Position numbers and translations under genes: made by a program
Shown here: positions 35,763-43,733 of the stretch, piece after piece
Position numbering within the stretch: position 1 is the first letter of the stretch
Layout: each line of letters opens with the position of its first letter
The notes under the pieces: model-generated
What the model saw: the letters and a program-made list of their open reading frames with translations, nothing else
Told to the model about the DNA's origin: nothing
Database searches by the model: none
NCBI RefSeq assembly: GCF_012911005.2
Contig: NZ_WTVS01000042.1
Span: 1 to 51,995, forward strand
Reading direction: 5' to 3'
From: Aromatoleum toluolicum
Lineage (GTDB): Bacteria; Pseudomonadota; Gammaproteobacteria; Burkholderiales; Rhodocyclaceae
DNA: 51,995 nucleotides

Positions 35763-36455
35763 TTATGTCAGCGCGTTGCACAGCTCGCCGAGGCTCGACA
35801 ATTCGAGGTCGGGCCGCTCTTCGTGCGGCCACATCACCTGTGTCCGGTTGAGCCAGGCAGCCTGCATCCCGGAATTGCGCGCACCCAGAACATCCAGCAG
35901 CGCGTCGTCGCCCACGTGCAGCACCTCGTGCGGCTGCACGCCCGCTGCGTGCGCGGCGGCATGGAAGATCCGGGGATCGGGCTTGGACAGCCCGACCTTG
36001 ATCGCGACAACACTGGCGACGAAGTACGATTCCAGCCCGATGCGTGCAAGCTCGGCGTTTCCGTTGGTGAGGCTCACCAGCGGATAGCGCGCGGCCAGGA
36101 ATTCGAGTGCGGGGAGCGCGTCGGGAAAGAGCGTCACGTTATGGCGCTCGGCGAAAAAGAGCTCGAAGGCGGGCTCCGCCAGTGCAGGGTCATCGCCCGC
36201 GCTGCACAGTGCGACGCGGATCGACTCGCGGCGCAGTGCGGCGAGGTCATGCGCGAGGTCCGGCCGCTGCAACTCGACGGCGTTGCGGATCTCGCGCAAC
36301 GCCCGCGGTGTGGCGAACCGCGCCGCCGTCATCGGTGCATTGAGCGCGAGCCATTCATGGAGCACCGTCTCCGCGCGCTCGATGGTGGGCCAGATGGGCC
36401 ACAGGGTGTCATCCAGATCGAGCGAAATGGCCCGGATTGTTTGCAGGTTCAGCAT
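35763..36455 (-). CDS. HAD-superfamily hydrolase
   Basis: The 230-residue protein shows all four HAD motifs: DLDDT near the N-terminus (nucleophile Asp), SLTNGN (motif II), K in KVGLSKPDPRIF (motif III) and HVGDD (motif IV). A helical cap lies between motifs I and II. This is the architecture of small-molecule phosphatases such as phosphoglycolate phosphatase or YjjG/YigB-like flavin-pathway enzymes. It converges with the PLP-enzyme gene. Substrate unknown. Confidence 0.88.
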   Translation of the reverse strand: MLNLQTIRAISLDLDDTLWPIWPTIERAETVLHEWLALNAPMTAARFATPRALREIRNAVELQRPDLAHDLAALRRESIRVALCSAGDDPALAEPAFELFFAERHNVTLFPDALPALEFLAARYPLVSLTNGNAELARIGLESYFVASVVAIKVGLSKPDPRIFHAAAHAAGVQPHEVLHVGDDALLDVLGARNSGMQAAWLNRTQVMWPHEERPDLELSSLGELCNALT

Positions 36456-36546
36456 GCAGGCGAGCTTACCTCATGTGCGCGCCCCGGCCAGCGTTCGCGC
36501 ATGCGCACGCAAGCTCGCTGGGCGGCGGCGCATTTCCGGACACCGA

Positions 36547-37056
36547 TTATTCGAGTTTCCGGTCTTCGCGCTTGGCGGCCGCCATTGCCTCCGGCTCCAG
36601 CGCTTCGGCGTGGCAATTGAAACGGATGAATATCCCCCAGCCGGCAAGGAGGAGCGCTACGGCAGCAATAATGCCCGCCGCGTACAGCAGATGCGCCGGA
36701 TCCTCGTTTGCCCCCTTGAACGTCGCAACGAGTCCTTCGATTGCGAGTGCGACGACCACAACCACCATGAATCGCGACAAGAACCGCCGTACGCGTGTCG
36801 GTCCGCTGATATGGGCGTCACGAATGACTTCCTCTTCGGAAATGGTCTGCGCGATCTGAAGCGCCACGACCGCAGCCGCCAGCAAACCTACCGCTTCGAT
36901 GACCCCTTGCGCCGCGACCCGGTCCAGCCCCGTGGCGACGGCGATAGCGCCGATGTGGCCGGCGATCACGATGAGCACAAGCGCGGCGCAGGCGAACAGC
37001 AGCGCCATCAGCCCGTGAATGATCGAGAACACCCGCATGAGCATTTTCAAGGGCAC
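36547..37056 (-). CDS. Hypothetical four-helix membrane protein next to the PA2778-type gene
   Basis: The product of up to 169 residues has four likely transmembrane segments (about 12-38, 52-72, 92-112 and 122-148) with a cytoplasmic-looking linker EEEVIRDAHISGPTRVRR and a charged C-terminus. The start is unclear: GTG at 37056, TTG at 37050 (8 nt after GGAGG) and ATG at 37044 are all possible. It follows the cysteine peptidase gene by 33 nt on the same strand, so the three genes 38377 to 36547 may form one operon. Not recognised. Confidence 0.65.
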   Translation of the reverse strand: MPLKMLMRVFSIIHGLMALLFACAALVLIVIAGHIGAIAVATGLDRVAAQGVIEAVGLLAAAVVALQIAQTISEEEVIRDAHISGPTRVRRFLSRFMVVVVVALAIEGLVATFKGANEDPAHLLYAAGIIAAVALLLAGWGIFIRFNCHAEALEPEAMAAAKREDRKLE

Positions 37057-37089
37057 GTCCTCCGGCAGAGGCGACGGGGCGCCAGACCG

Positions 37090-38019
37090 TCACCCGCCAG
37101 CGATTGATTCGAAAGTGCGGCGGTACGTCGGAAGCCGGGGGCCACCGATCGCCATGGCACGTTCGGCAGCGTCGCGCGCCGCCTGCGCCTGGCCCCGCTC
37201 GTGAAGGATCTGGGCGAGGTTGTTCCAGGCATCGCCGGAATCCGGATGATCGGCCGCAGCCCGACGAAAGGCCAACTCGGCCGCCTCGATGTCGCCGCGC
37301 GCGTATGCGATGTTGCCGAGCCCCATGCGGGCGACGAGATTGTGCGGCCACCGCCCAAGTGCGGTGCGGTAGGCCCCCTCGGCGGCAGCCGGTGCGACCC
37401 GCTCCAGCGCCACGGCCGCGTTCACATATCCGCCTTCGGCGGCCGTGGCGGGCAGGCGGTCCGGCGGCAGCGCGACGAACGCCCACCGCCCGGATTTCGC
37501 CCAAGTGCGGTCGAAGGCGTCGATCTCCATGACGAGGCGCTGCTCACGTCCGGAGCGCAGCACCACCTCGCGGCTGCGCAGGTCGTAGCCCACCACCACC
37601 GCGTAATGCCACTGCGGCGCCCAATCAAGGCGGAGGTTCTGCAACACCACCACCGGATGGCCGGCGGCCAATTCCTTCAGGAGCGCCTGCGGTTCCGCGG
37701 CGAGAGGATAGGCCACGGCGCCGGAGCGGCGCGCCGCTGCCAGCATTTCGGGTTGCAGGCTTCCCTGGCGGGCAGGAATGTAGACCTCGCGCACGAGATC
37801 CTCGGGCGCCCGCCGGATGCCGGCACTCCCCAAGGCCGTAGCCAGCGCGGCGGGGCCGCACTGGTACTCCTCCTGCGGATGGAACGGTGCATCCGTCCTT
37901 TCGGCCCACGCCGGGAAGGGATCTCCCGGCGGGTTGCCCCAGTCTCCCGGCGGAAAGCTCGCGCAGGCGGCCAGCAGCAAGGCTGCAGCAGCGCTCAGGC
38001 AGGCTGCACGTGCTTTCAC
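37090..38019 (-). CDS. PA2778-family cysteine peptidase lipoprotein with TPR repeats
   Basis: The 309-residue product starts with a lipoprotein signal peptide whose lipobox LLLAAC puts the lipid on Cys19. Then comes a C39-like peptidase domain (about 45-195) with catalytic Cys54 in YQCGPAALATAL and a His in QWHYAVVVGYD. Two to three TPR-like repeats follow (about 205-300; NLVARMGLGNIAYARG, DAWNNLAQILHERG). This fits the Pseudomonas PA2778 family. I chose GTG at 38019, which overlaps the upstream stop, since it gives the clean signal peptide. Upstream is a PA2779-type gene. Probably outer-membrane anchored, facing the periplasm. Confidence 0.82.
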   Translation of the reverse strand: MKARAACLSAAAALLLAACASFPPGDWGNPPGDPFPAWAERTDAPFHPQEEYQCGPAALATALGSAGIRRAPEDLVREVYIPARQGSLQPEMLAAARRSGAVAYPLAAEPQALLKELAAGHPVVVLQNLRLDWAPQWHYAVVVGYDLRSREVVLRSGREQRLVMEIDAFDRTWAKSGRWAFVALPPDRLPATAAEGGYVNAAVALERVAPAAAEGAYRTALGRWPHNLVARMGLGNIAYARGDIEAAELAFRRAAADHPDSGDAWNNLAQILHERGQAQAARDAAERAMAIGGPRLPTYRRTFESIAGG

Positions 38020-38020
38020 A

Positions 38021-38377
38021 TCAGAGCGCAATCACCACGAGGATCGCAACGAGGATGATGAGGATCCACTCCATCGTCGTGATGTTGCCCCCTGCCGGCA
38101 TCGCGTCGATGCGTTGCGCAAGGGCGTGGATTTCCTGCTGGTCCAGGGCGGCCACCCGGTCGGCGGCTGCGATTCCGTCCACGCCCATGGCCAGGAGCCG
38201 CTCCTTGACAGTGGCCTGTTCGAGGAAGTGCTGAACCTTGGCGCGGTCGGCCTCGGCGGACGCTTGGCTGGCGACGTCGGGAGTGGATACCAACTCGGCG
38301 CGCAGGACCGGCGGGTGAAAGCCGACAGCAAGCGCGAGCAGCGCGATCGGAACGATGCGAGCGGAAGTCTTCTTCAT
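38021..38377 (-). CDS. PA2779-family small membrane protein
   Basis: The 118-residue protein has an N-terminal signal-like hydrophobic stretch (IVPIALLALAVGFHPPVL), a charged helical middle (AEADRAKVQHFLEQATVKERLLAMGV) and a C-terminal membrane segment (MEWILIILVAILVVIAL) just after a Gly-rich GGNITT. This matches PA2779-family proteins, found beside PA2778-type peptidases. The C-terminal Gly-Gly before a hydrophobic tail looks like a possible processing site for the C39-type peptidase encoded next (inference). The ATG at 38377 follows GGAGAAGGAGA. Confidence 0.8.
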   Translation of the reverse strand: MKKTSARIVPIALLALAVGFHPPVLRAELVSTPDVASQASAEADRAKVQHFLEQATVKERLLAMGVDGIAAADRVAALDQQEIHALAQRIDAMPAGGNITTMEWILIILVAILVVIAL

Positions 38378-38579
38378 GATCTTCTCCTTCTCCAGGCTGG
38401 ACAAGTGCCGCTTTGACCCCCCTGGCCAGTGAAGATTGCAGGAAAATTGTCATAAAACCTTTCAGAACCGGCCCGCGTCGCCCCCGACCGGGGGCACCCG
38501 CACACTGCGGGCGTGGGCCGTGCGACCGAAACCGGCAGGAGTTCCGGCCCCACGAGCGGCGCAAGCTCGTGTTGCGCGA

Positions 38580-38881
38580 TCAGCGTGCAGCCAGCTTGGC
38601 GGCGATCTGGGCGACGTGCTTGCCCTGGAAGCGGGCGATCGCCAGTTCGTTCTCGCTCGGCTGGCGCGAACCGTCGCCCGCGGCCAGCGTCGTCGCGCCG
38701 TAGGGGCTGCCGCCGGTAATTTCGTCCATGGTCATCTGTCGCGTTTCCGAATACGGGCAACCGACGATCACCATGCCCTGGTGCAGCAGCGTGGTGTGGA
38801 AGCTGGTGATGGTGGTTTCCTGCCCGCCATCTTTTCTATATGCCCGTAGGATGAATAGTACAGAACGAGAACCTTGGCCAT
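38580..38881 (-). pseudogene. wrbA: wrbA remnant with internal deletion and frameshift
   Basis: From the ATG at 38881 (GAGGAG 6 nt upstream) the frame reads [19 protein letters not shown], the exact N-terminus of the NAD(P)H:quinone oxidoreductase WrbA. After about 20 codons, near 38821-38830, the sequence jumps in another frame to [22 protein letters not shown] and runs to a normal WrbA C-terminus ([27 protein letters not shown]) ending at 38580. Compared with E. coli WrbA from memory, about 99 residues in the middle are missing, including most FMN-binding and dimer regions. The remnant cannot make a working enzyme. The SD and promoter side look intact, so the deletion may be recent. Confidence 0.85.
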
Positions 38882-39289
38882 GACAACTCCTCATCTATCG
38901 ATCGGGAACGTTCAACTGCCTGGTACAGCGTCGTGAATGCATCGTCCGGGCGTCTCATCGATGTCATGCCGGCGGGTTGGAAAAGACCGTGCCTGCAGCA
39001 CGCATTCCGATGTACTGGAGATTGTCTGAACGCGGCGCCCACCGAGTGCTCCTTCAGTGTAGCAATGCGAAATCGCATGCGCCCATCTCCATACGTAAGG
39101 GCGCATGGATATGGAAGCTTTCGTCGTGAAACGACGAAATGGGGAAACAATGGTGCGCGCGTATCGCGTCGGAACCAGCACAAAGGAATACGGTTCCGGT
39201 TGCCGTGTTGTACGATGCTTGCGATCCGGCCGGCGCGGCTATCGCGATCCTGCCGGCGAACCTGCCGTCACCCGATACGAGGAATCAAC
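38882..39289. other. 408-base gap with two short inverted repeats and no supported gene
   Basis: Between the wrbA remnant and the UspA gene I see no convincing coding sequence. It contains ATGCGA-AA-TCGCAT (39065-39078) and a hairpin TTTCGTCGT-GAA-ACGACGAAA (39119-39139) without a T-run. The latter half is presumably the promoter region of the UspA gene; ACGAGGA just before 39290 is its SD. Confidence 0.5.
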
Positions 39290-39682
39290 ATGACCATCAT
39301 CGTCGCCTATGCCCCTCGCCCCGAAGGCCGTGCAGCGCTCGAGAAAGGTATCGAGCTTGCGCGCCGTTTCGAGGAACGTCTCGTCGTCGTCAATGCCGGT
39401 CCCGGCGGCACGACGAACGATCCGTCGCTCGCCGACACCGCGGACGCCGAGGACATCGAGAAGCTGCTCGCTGCGTCCGGCGTGGAAGCGGAGTTCAAGC
39501 AGTTCGTGCGCGGCAATAGCGCAGTCGAGGAGATCGAGGACCTGGCCGATAAGCTCCAGGCGTCCCTCGTCATCATCGGCCTGCGCAGGCGCTCGCCGGT
39601 CGGCAAGCTGTTCCTCGGCAGCACCGCGCAGGACCTGCTGCTGAAGGTGGGCTGCCCGGTGCTCGCGGTCAAGGTCAGCTGA
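39290..39682 (+). CDS. Universal stress protein (UspA family)
   Basis: The 130-residue protein has a single UspA domain: the first strand TIIVAYAPRPEG, a VVVNAGPGG strand, and the ATP-binding segment GLRRRSPVGKLFLGSTAQDLL close to the C-terminus, followed by the usual VGCPVLAVKV end. It is cytoplasmic and probably binds ATP. The ATG at 39290 is preceded by GAGGA. It stands alone. Partners and inducing stress are unknown. Confidence 0.9.
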   Translation: MTIIVAYAPRPEGRAALEKGIELARRFEERLVVVNAGPGGTTNDPSLADTADAEDIEKLLAASGVEAEFKQFVRGNSAVEEIEDLADKLQASLVIIGLRRRSPVGKLFLGSTAQDLLLKVGCPVLAVKVS

Positions 39683-39781
39683 CGCAGGGATTCCGCGCCT
39701 TCACACGGGACGGGGGCGCGCGTCTCTTGCCCCTGCTCCCCGCATTCGGCGCGGGCGCTCTCGCGCGGTCCCTGTTCACAC

Positions 39782-40747
39782 CTACGAGGATGGATCGCGC
39801 GTCGTCCCGCTCATGTCGCGGATCTCCCGCTCGCTGAGGGCATAGTCCGGACTGTCCGTCAGGCGCGCGAGCGCGAAGTCGATGAACTTGCGCACCCGCG
39901 CCGGTTGCGCACGCCGGCTTCCGTAGAAGAGATGGACGCTCATGTGGTCGGTCATGTACTGCGCGAGCACCGGCACAAGACGGCCGGCACGCAGATGCGG
40001 CACGGCTGAAAAACCCGCAAGCTGGCCGATCACCAGCCCGTCGAGCACCGCCTGCAGTTCGGTCTCGGCATCGTTGGTCGACAAGGCCGGCGGAAATTCG
40101 CGCTGGACCACTTCGTCGCCGATCTTCAGGAACCACGGATAGACCCGGCCGGTCGCCGGATGGCGAAACACGCTGCAGCGATGGGTGGCGAGTTCGTCCA
40201 GGCTCTTCGGAAGCCCGTAGCGCTCGAGATATGCCGGGGCGGCGCAGATGATCAGCGGCACCACGAAGAGCTTGCGCGCGATCAGGCCCTCCTCCGGCGG
40301 CGAGCCGATCCGAAACCCCACGTCCGCGCGCTCCTGCACCCAGTTCGCGATCTGGTCGTCGAGATGGAGGTCGGCCTGCACGTCGGGATGTTCCTGGCAA
40401 AAGGCATTGATCACCGGCCACAGCAGCGACGCGAAACTCGATCGCGGTGCGATGATGCGCAAGGGCCCGGCGATCTCATCCTTGGCAACCGTTACTCGCC
40501 GCAGCGCGCGTTCGAGCATCGCCATCGCCGGCTGGGCCGATTCCAGAAATTGCTGCCCCTCCTCGGTCAGCGCAATGTGCCGCGTCGTACGGTGCAGCAG
40601 ACGCACGCCGAGGTGCTGCTCGAGCTGCGCCACGGCCTGGCTGGCGGCCTGCGGGCTCACGCCCAGCGCCGCGGCGGCCTTGCGCAGGCTGCCCAGCTCC
40701 ACTGCCTTTGAGAAGGTGCTGATGGCGCGCATCTCGTTGATCGGCAT
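39782..40747 (-). CDS. LysR-family transcriptional regulator divergent from iorAB
   Basis: The 321-residue protein has an N-terminal helix-turn-helix (RAISTFSKAVELGSLRKAAAALGVSPQAASQAV) and a CrgA/DmlR-type substrate-binding domain (LRIIAPRSSFASLLWPVINAF). It is read away from iorA across a 220-base gap containing a perfect inverted repeat, so it probably controls the oxidoreductase genes and itself. The ligand is unknown but may be the iorAB substrate. The ATG at 40747 gives the normal family length. Confidence 0.88.
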   Translation of the reverse strand: MPINEMRAISTFSKAVELGSLRKAAAALGVSPQAASQAVAQLEQHLGVRLLHRTTRHIALTEEGQQFLESAQPAMAMLERALRRVTVAKDEIAGPLRIIAPRSSFASLLWPVINAFCQEHPDVQADLHLDDQIANWVQERADVGFRIGSPPEEGLIARKLFVVPLIICAAPAYLERYGLPKSLDELATHRCSVFRHPATGRVYPWFLKIGDEVVQREFPPALSTNDAETELQAVLDGLVIGQLAGFSAVPHLRAGRLVPVLAQYMTDHMSVHLFYGSRRAQPARVRKFIDFALARLTDSPDYALSEREIRDMSGTTRDPSS

Positions 40748-40790
40748 CGGACCTCTCCAAGGTGTTAGCAGAAACGGGGCGACGGGAGAT

Positions 40791-40809
40791 TAGCAAGTTT
40801 CGCTTGCTA
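40791..40809. promoter_or_regulatory. Perfect inverted repeat, likely LysR operator for iorAB
   Basis: TAGCAAG (40791-40797), a 5-nt spacer and CTTGCTA (40803-40809) form a perfect 7-5-7 inverted repeat in the LysR-iorA gap, 44 bp before the LysR start codon. The T-N-A pattern and position suit a LysR-type regulator site. Confidence 0.6.
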
Positions 40810-40967
40810 GTGGTTCAAGATGTTGCTCGCTATTCGATGAACAATACAGGCCATAAGCTTCACGGCAGGCAAGAAGGAACCTCCGACTCACGCCCGTCCC
40901 CGCTTTGGCTTCCGTGAAAACCGGTGCCGCCGCGCCCAACATCCGACTGATGCAGGATCGAACCGCC

Positions 40968-41441
40968 ATGACCACTCTCGATATCAACGGCCGCGAGCAC
41001 ACGCTCGACGTCGCGACCGGCACGCCCTTGCTGTGGGCACTGCGGGACACCCTGGGTCTCACCGGCACCAAGTTCGGCTGCGGCGCCGCCCTGTGCGGCG
41101 CCTGTACGGTGCACCTCGACGGACAGGCCGTCCGATCGTGCATCACCCCGATCTCCGCCGCAGCAGGCAAGAAGATCACCACCATCGAAGCAGCCACCGA
41201 CGGCGGCGACCGCATCGGCACCGCCGTGCGCGACGCTTGGGTCAAGCACGACGTGGCCCAGTGCGGCTACTGCCAGAGCGGCCAGATCATGAGCGCCACC
41301 GCGTTCCTGAAGTCGCTGCCCAAGGGCAAGCAGCCCACGCCCGACGAAATCGACGCAGCGATGGCGGGAAACCTCTGTCGCTGCGGTACCTACGCCCGCA
41401 TCCGCGCCGCCATCGCCGACGCGGCCCGCACGATTGCCTGA
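40968..41441 (+). CDS. iorA: Small [2Fe-2S] subunit of isoquinoline 1-oxidoreductase-type molybdenum hydroxylase
   Basis: The 157-residue protein carries two [2Fe-2S] clusters: a plant-type one (FGCGAALCGACTVHLDG with a later Cys in RSC) and a second helical one (QCGYCQSG, LCRCGTY). This is the IorA/small-subunit layout of xanthine-oxidase-family enzymes. It transfers electrons from the molybdenum site in IorB. ATG at 40968 gives the family start; an ATG at 40950 is an alternative. It lies 11 nt upstream of iorB. Confidence 0.9.
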   Translation: MTTLDINGREHTLDVATGTPLLWALRDTLGLTGTKFGCGAALCGACTVHLDGQAVRSCITPISAAAGKKITTIEAATDGGDRIGTAVRDAWVKHDVAQCGYCQSGQIMSATAFLKSLPKGKQPTPDEIDAAMAGNLCRCGTYARIRAAIADAARTIA

Positions 41442-41452
41442 CCGAGACCGAC

Positions 41453-43693
41453 ATGCTGCCCAACACCTTCCCCGACCCGCTGCCGCCCGCTCTGCGCGAC
41501 CTGCTGGAGCGTGACGATCCCGCTCCGCAGGCCGCGATGTCCCGCCGCAGCTTCCTGAAGCTGACCGGACTGGGCGGCCTTGCACTGGGCGCCTTTCCCC
41601 TAATGGCAGCGGCGCAAGGCGTCACCGGCCAGACCGAAGCCCTCAAGCCCACGCAGCAGCCTTCCGCCTTCCTGCACATCGATGCCGACGGCGTCGTGAC
41701 CGTCGCGATCAACCGCCTCGAGTTCGGTCAGGGGGTGCAGACCGCGCTGCCGATGATCCTGGCCGAGGAGCTGGACGCGGATTGGGCCAAGGTGCGGACG
41801 CGCTTTGGCGACAGTTCTCCCGCCTATGCCGATCCGGCCTACGGTATCCACATCACCGGCGGCTCCAACTCGGTGAAGAACAGCTTCCTGCAGTATCGCG
41901 AGCTCGGCGCCCGCGCCCGTGCGATGCTCCTTTCGGCCGCCGCGGCACGCTGGAAGGTCGACGTGGCGGCGCTGCGCACCGAATCGGGCAAGGTGCTCGG
42001 CCCGGGCGGGCGCAGCCTGGGTTATGGCGAACTGGCCGAAGCCGCGATGGCGCAGCCCGTTCCCGCACGCGTCGCGCTCAAGGACCGGAAGAATTTCCGC
42101 CTCATCGGGCAGGCGACGCCCCGCCTCGACGGCGCCGCGAAGAGCAGCGGGCGGCAGGACTTCGGCATCGACGTGCGCCTGCCGGGCCAGCTCACCGCGG
42201 TGATCGCACACCCGCCGGTGTTCGGCGCAAGGCTGCGCACCGTGGACGACAAGGCTGCACGCCGCGTCAAGGGCGTGAAGGCCGTGCTGCGCGTCCCGCT
42301 CGAACGCGGAGGCGAAGGCGTCGCGGTGCTGGCCGACGGCTACTGGCCGGCGAAGCAGGGCCGCGAGGCGCTGGCGCTGGAGTGGGACACGGCCGCCGTC
42401 GAACGCGTCGACAGTGCGCGCCAGTTGGCACAGTACCGCGAGCTCGCCGCGCAACCCGGCCCGCGCCACTTCGATGCCGACATGACGCCGCTCGACAGCG
42501 CGCCGCACAGGATCGAAGCGGAGTTCGTCTTTCCTTATCTTGCGCACGCGCCGATGGAGCCGCTCAACTGCACCGTGCGGATCGGCGCCGACGGGGCCGA
42601 GCTGTGGGTCGGCACCCAGTTTCCCGGCGTCGACGGACAGGCCGCGGCGCGTGTGTTCGGGCTGAAGCCCGAACAGGTGAAGGTGCATGTGCAGATGGCC
42701 GGCGGCGGATTCGGCCGCCGCGCGGTCGGCTCGAGCGACTACGTGGTCGAGGCCTGCGAAATCGCCAAGGCGGCCCGCGCCGCCGGATTCGATGCGCCCG
42801 TACGCATGGTATGGAGCCGCGAGGACGACATCCGCGGCGGCTATTACCGGCCGATGCATCTGCATCGGGCGCGCATCGGCTTCGACGGGCGCGGCCGCGT
42901 CCTCGCGTGGGATCACGTGCTGGTCGGCCAGTCGATCGCCGCGGGCACCCCGTTCGAGGGCGGCATGGTGAAGAATGGCGTCGACCGCAGCGCGGTGGAA
43001 GGCATGCGGGAACCCTATCCGCTGCCGATGCGCCTCACCGTGCACCATCCGAAACTCAACGTCCCGGTGCTGTGGTGGCGCAGCGTGGGCTCCACTCACA
43101 CCGCCTTCGTGATGGAGACGCTGCTCGACGAGATCGCGCGAGCGACGCAGCAGGATCCGGTCGCCTATCGCCTGGCGCTCTTCGGCGACCAGCACCCGCG
43201 CCACCGTGCGGCCCTGCAGTTGGCGGTGGACAAGAGCGGCTATGGCAAGCGGCACCTTCCCGCAGGCCGCGCCTGGGGCGTGGCGGTGCACGAGTCCTTC
43301 AGCTCGGTGGTCGCTTACGTGGTCGAAGCCTCGCTGCATCAGGGCCGGCCGATGCTCCACCGCGTGACCGCCGGCGTACACTGCAATCTCGCCGTGAACC
43401 CGCGCGGCGTGGAGGCGCAGGTGCAGGGGGCGGCGATGATGGCGCTGTCGATGTGCATGCCGGGGGCGGCGATCACGTTCAAGGACGGTGAAGTCGAGCA
43501 ACGCAACTTCGACGCCTACACGGTCGCACGCATCACCGACGCGCCCGAGTTCGACGTGCACATCGTCCCCAGTGCAGAGCCGCCGACCGGCATGGGGGAG
43601 CCGGGGCTGCCGCCCCTGGCGCCGGCCTTCGCCAATGCGATCGCGCGGCTGACGGGACAGCCGATTCGCGAACTGCCCTTCAGGCTCGCCTGA
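41453..43693 (+). CDS. iorB: Molybdenum-binding large subunit of isoquinoline 1-oxidoreductase-type enzyme, Tat-exported
   Basis: The 746-residue protein resembles IorB-type aldehyde/xanthine oxidase large subunits. A twin-arginine signal (SRRSFLKLTGLGG, about 30-42) suggests export in folded form, with the small subunit as a hitch-hiker. MAGGGFGRR marks the molybdopterin-cytosine dinucleotide site, and GMGEPGLPP near the C-terminus contains the catalytic Glu. It probably hydroxylates an N-heterocycle or aldehyde using water. No cytochrome c subunit gene follows, unlike some relatives; instead a XdhC-type maturation gene does. Substrate unknown. Confidence 0.88.
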   Translation: MLPNTFPDPLPPALRDLLERDDPAPQAAMSRRSFLKLTGLGGLALGAFPLMAAAQGVTGQTEALKPTQQPSAFLHIDADGVVTVAINRLEFGQGVQTALPMILAEELDADWAKVRTRFGDSSPAYADPAYGIHITGGSNSVKNSFLQYRELGARARAMLLSAAAARWKVDVAALRTESGKVLGPGGRSLGYGELAEAAMAQPVPARVALKDRKNFRLIGQATPRLDGAAKSSGRQDFGIDVRLPGQLTAVIAHPPVFGARLRTVDDKAARRVKGVKAVLRVPLERGGEGVAVLADGYWPAKQGREALALEWDTAAVERVDSARQLAQYRELAAQPGPRHFDADMTPLDSAPHRIEAEFVFPYLAHAPMEPLNCTVRIGADGAELWVGTQFPGVDGQAAARVFGLKPEQVKVHVQMAGGGFGRRAVGSSDYVVEACEIAKAARAAGFDAPVRMVWSREDDIRGGYYRPMHLHRARIGFDGRGRVLAWDHVLVGQSIAAGTPFEGGMVKNGVDRSAVEGMREPYPLPMRLTVHHPKLNVPVLWWRSVGSTHTAFVMETLLDEIARATQQDPVAYRLALFGDQHPRHRAALQLAVDKSGYGKRHLPAGRAWGVAVHESFSSVVAYVVEASLHQGRPMLHRVTAGVHCNLAVNPRGVEAQVQGAAMMALSMCMPGAAITFKDGEVEQRNFDAYTVARITDAPEFDVHIVPSAEPPTGMGEPGLPPLAPAFANAIARLTGQPIRELPFRLA

Positions 43694-43733
43694 ACGCGCC
43701 CTGACAGTACGCGGATATCATCGGAGGAACACG

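Noticed and set aside
38836-39183. Open frames of 89 and 115 codons on the minus strand upstream of the wrbA remnant
   Set aside because: They overlap the wrbA promoter side, have unusual composition and no recognisable motif or SD, so they are not supported as genes.
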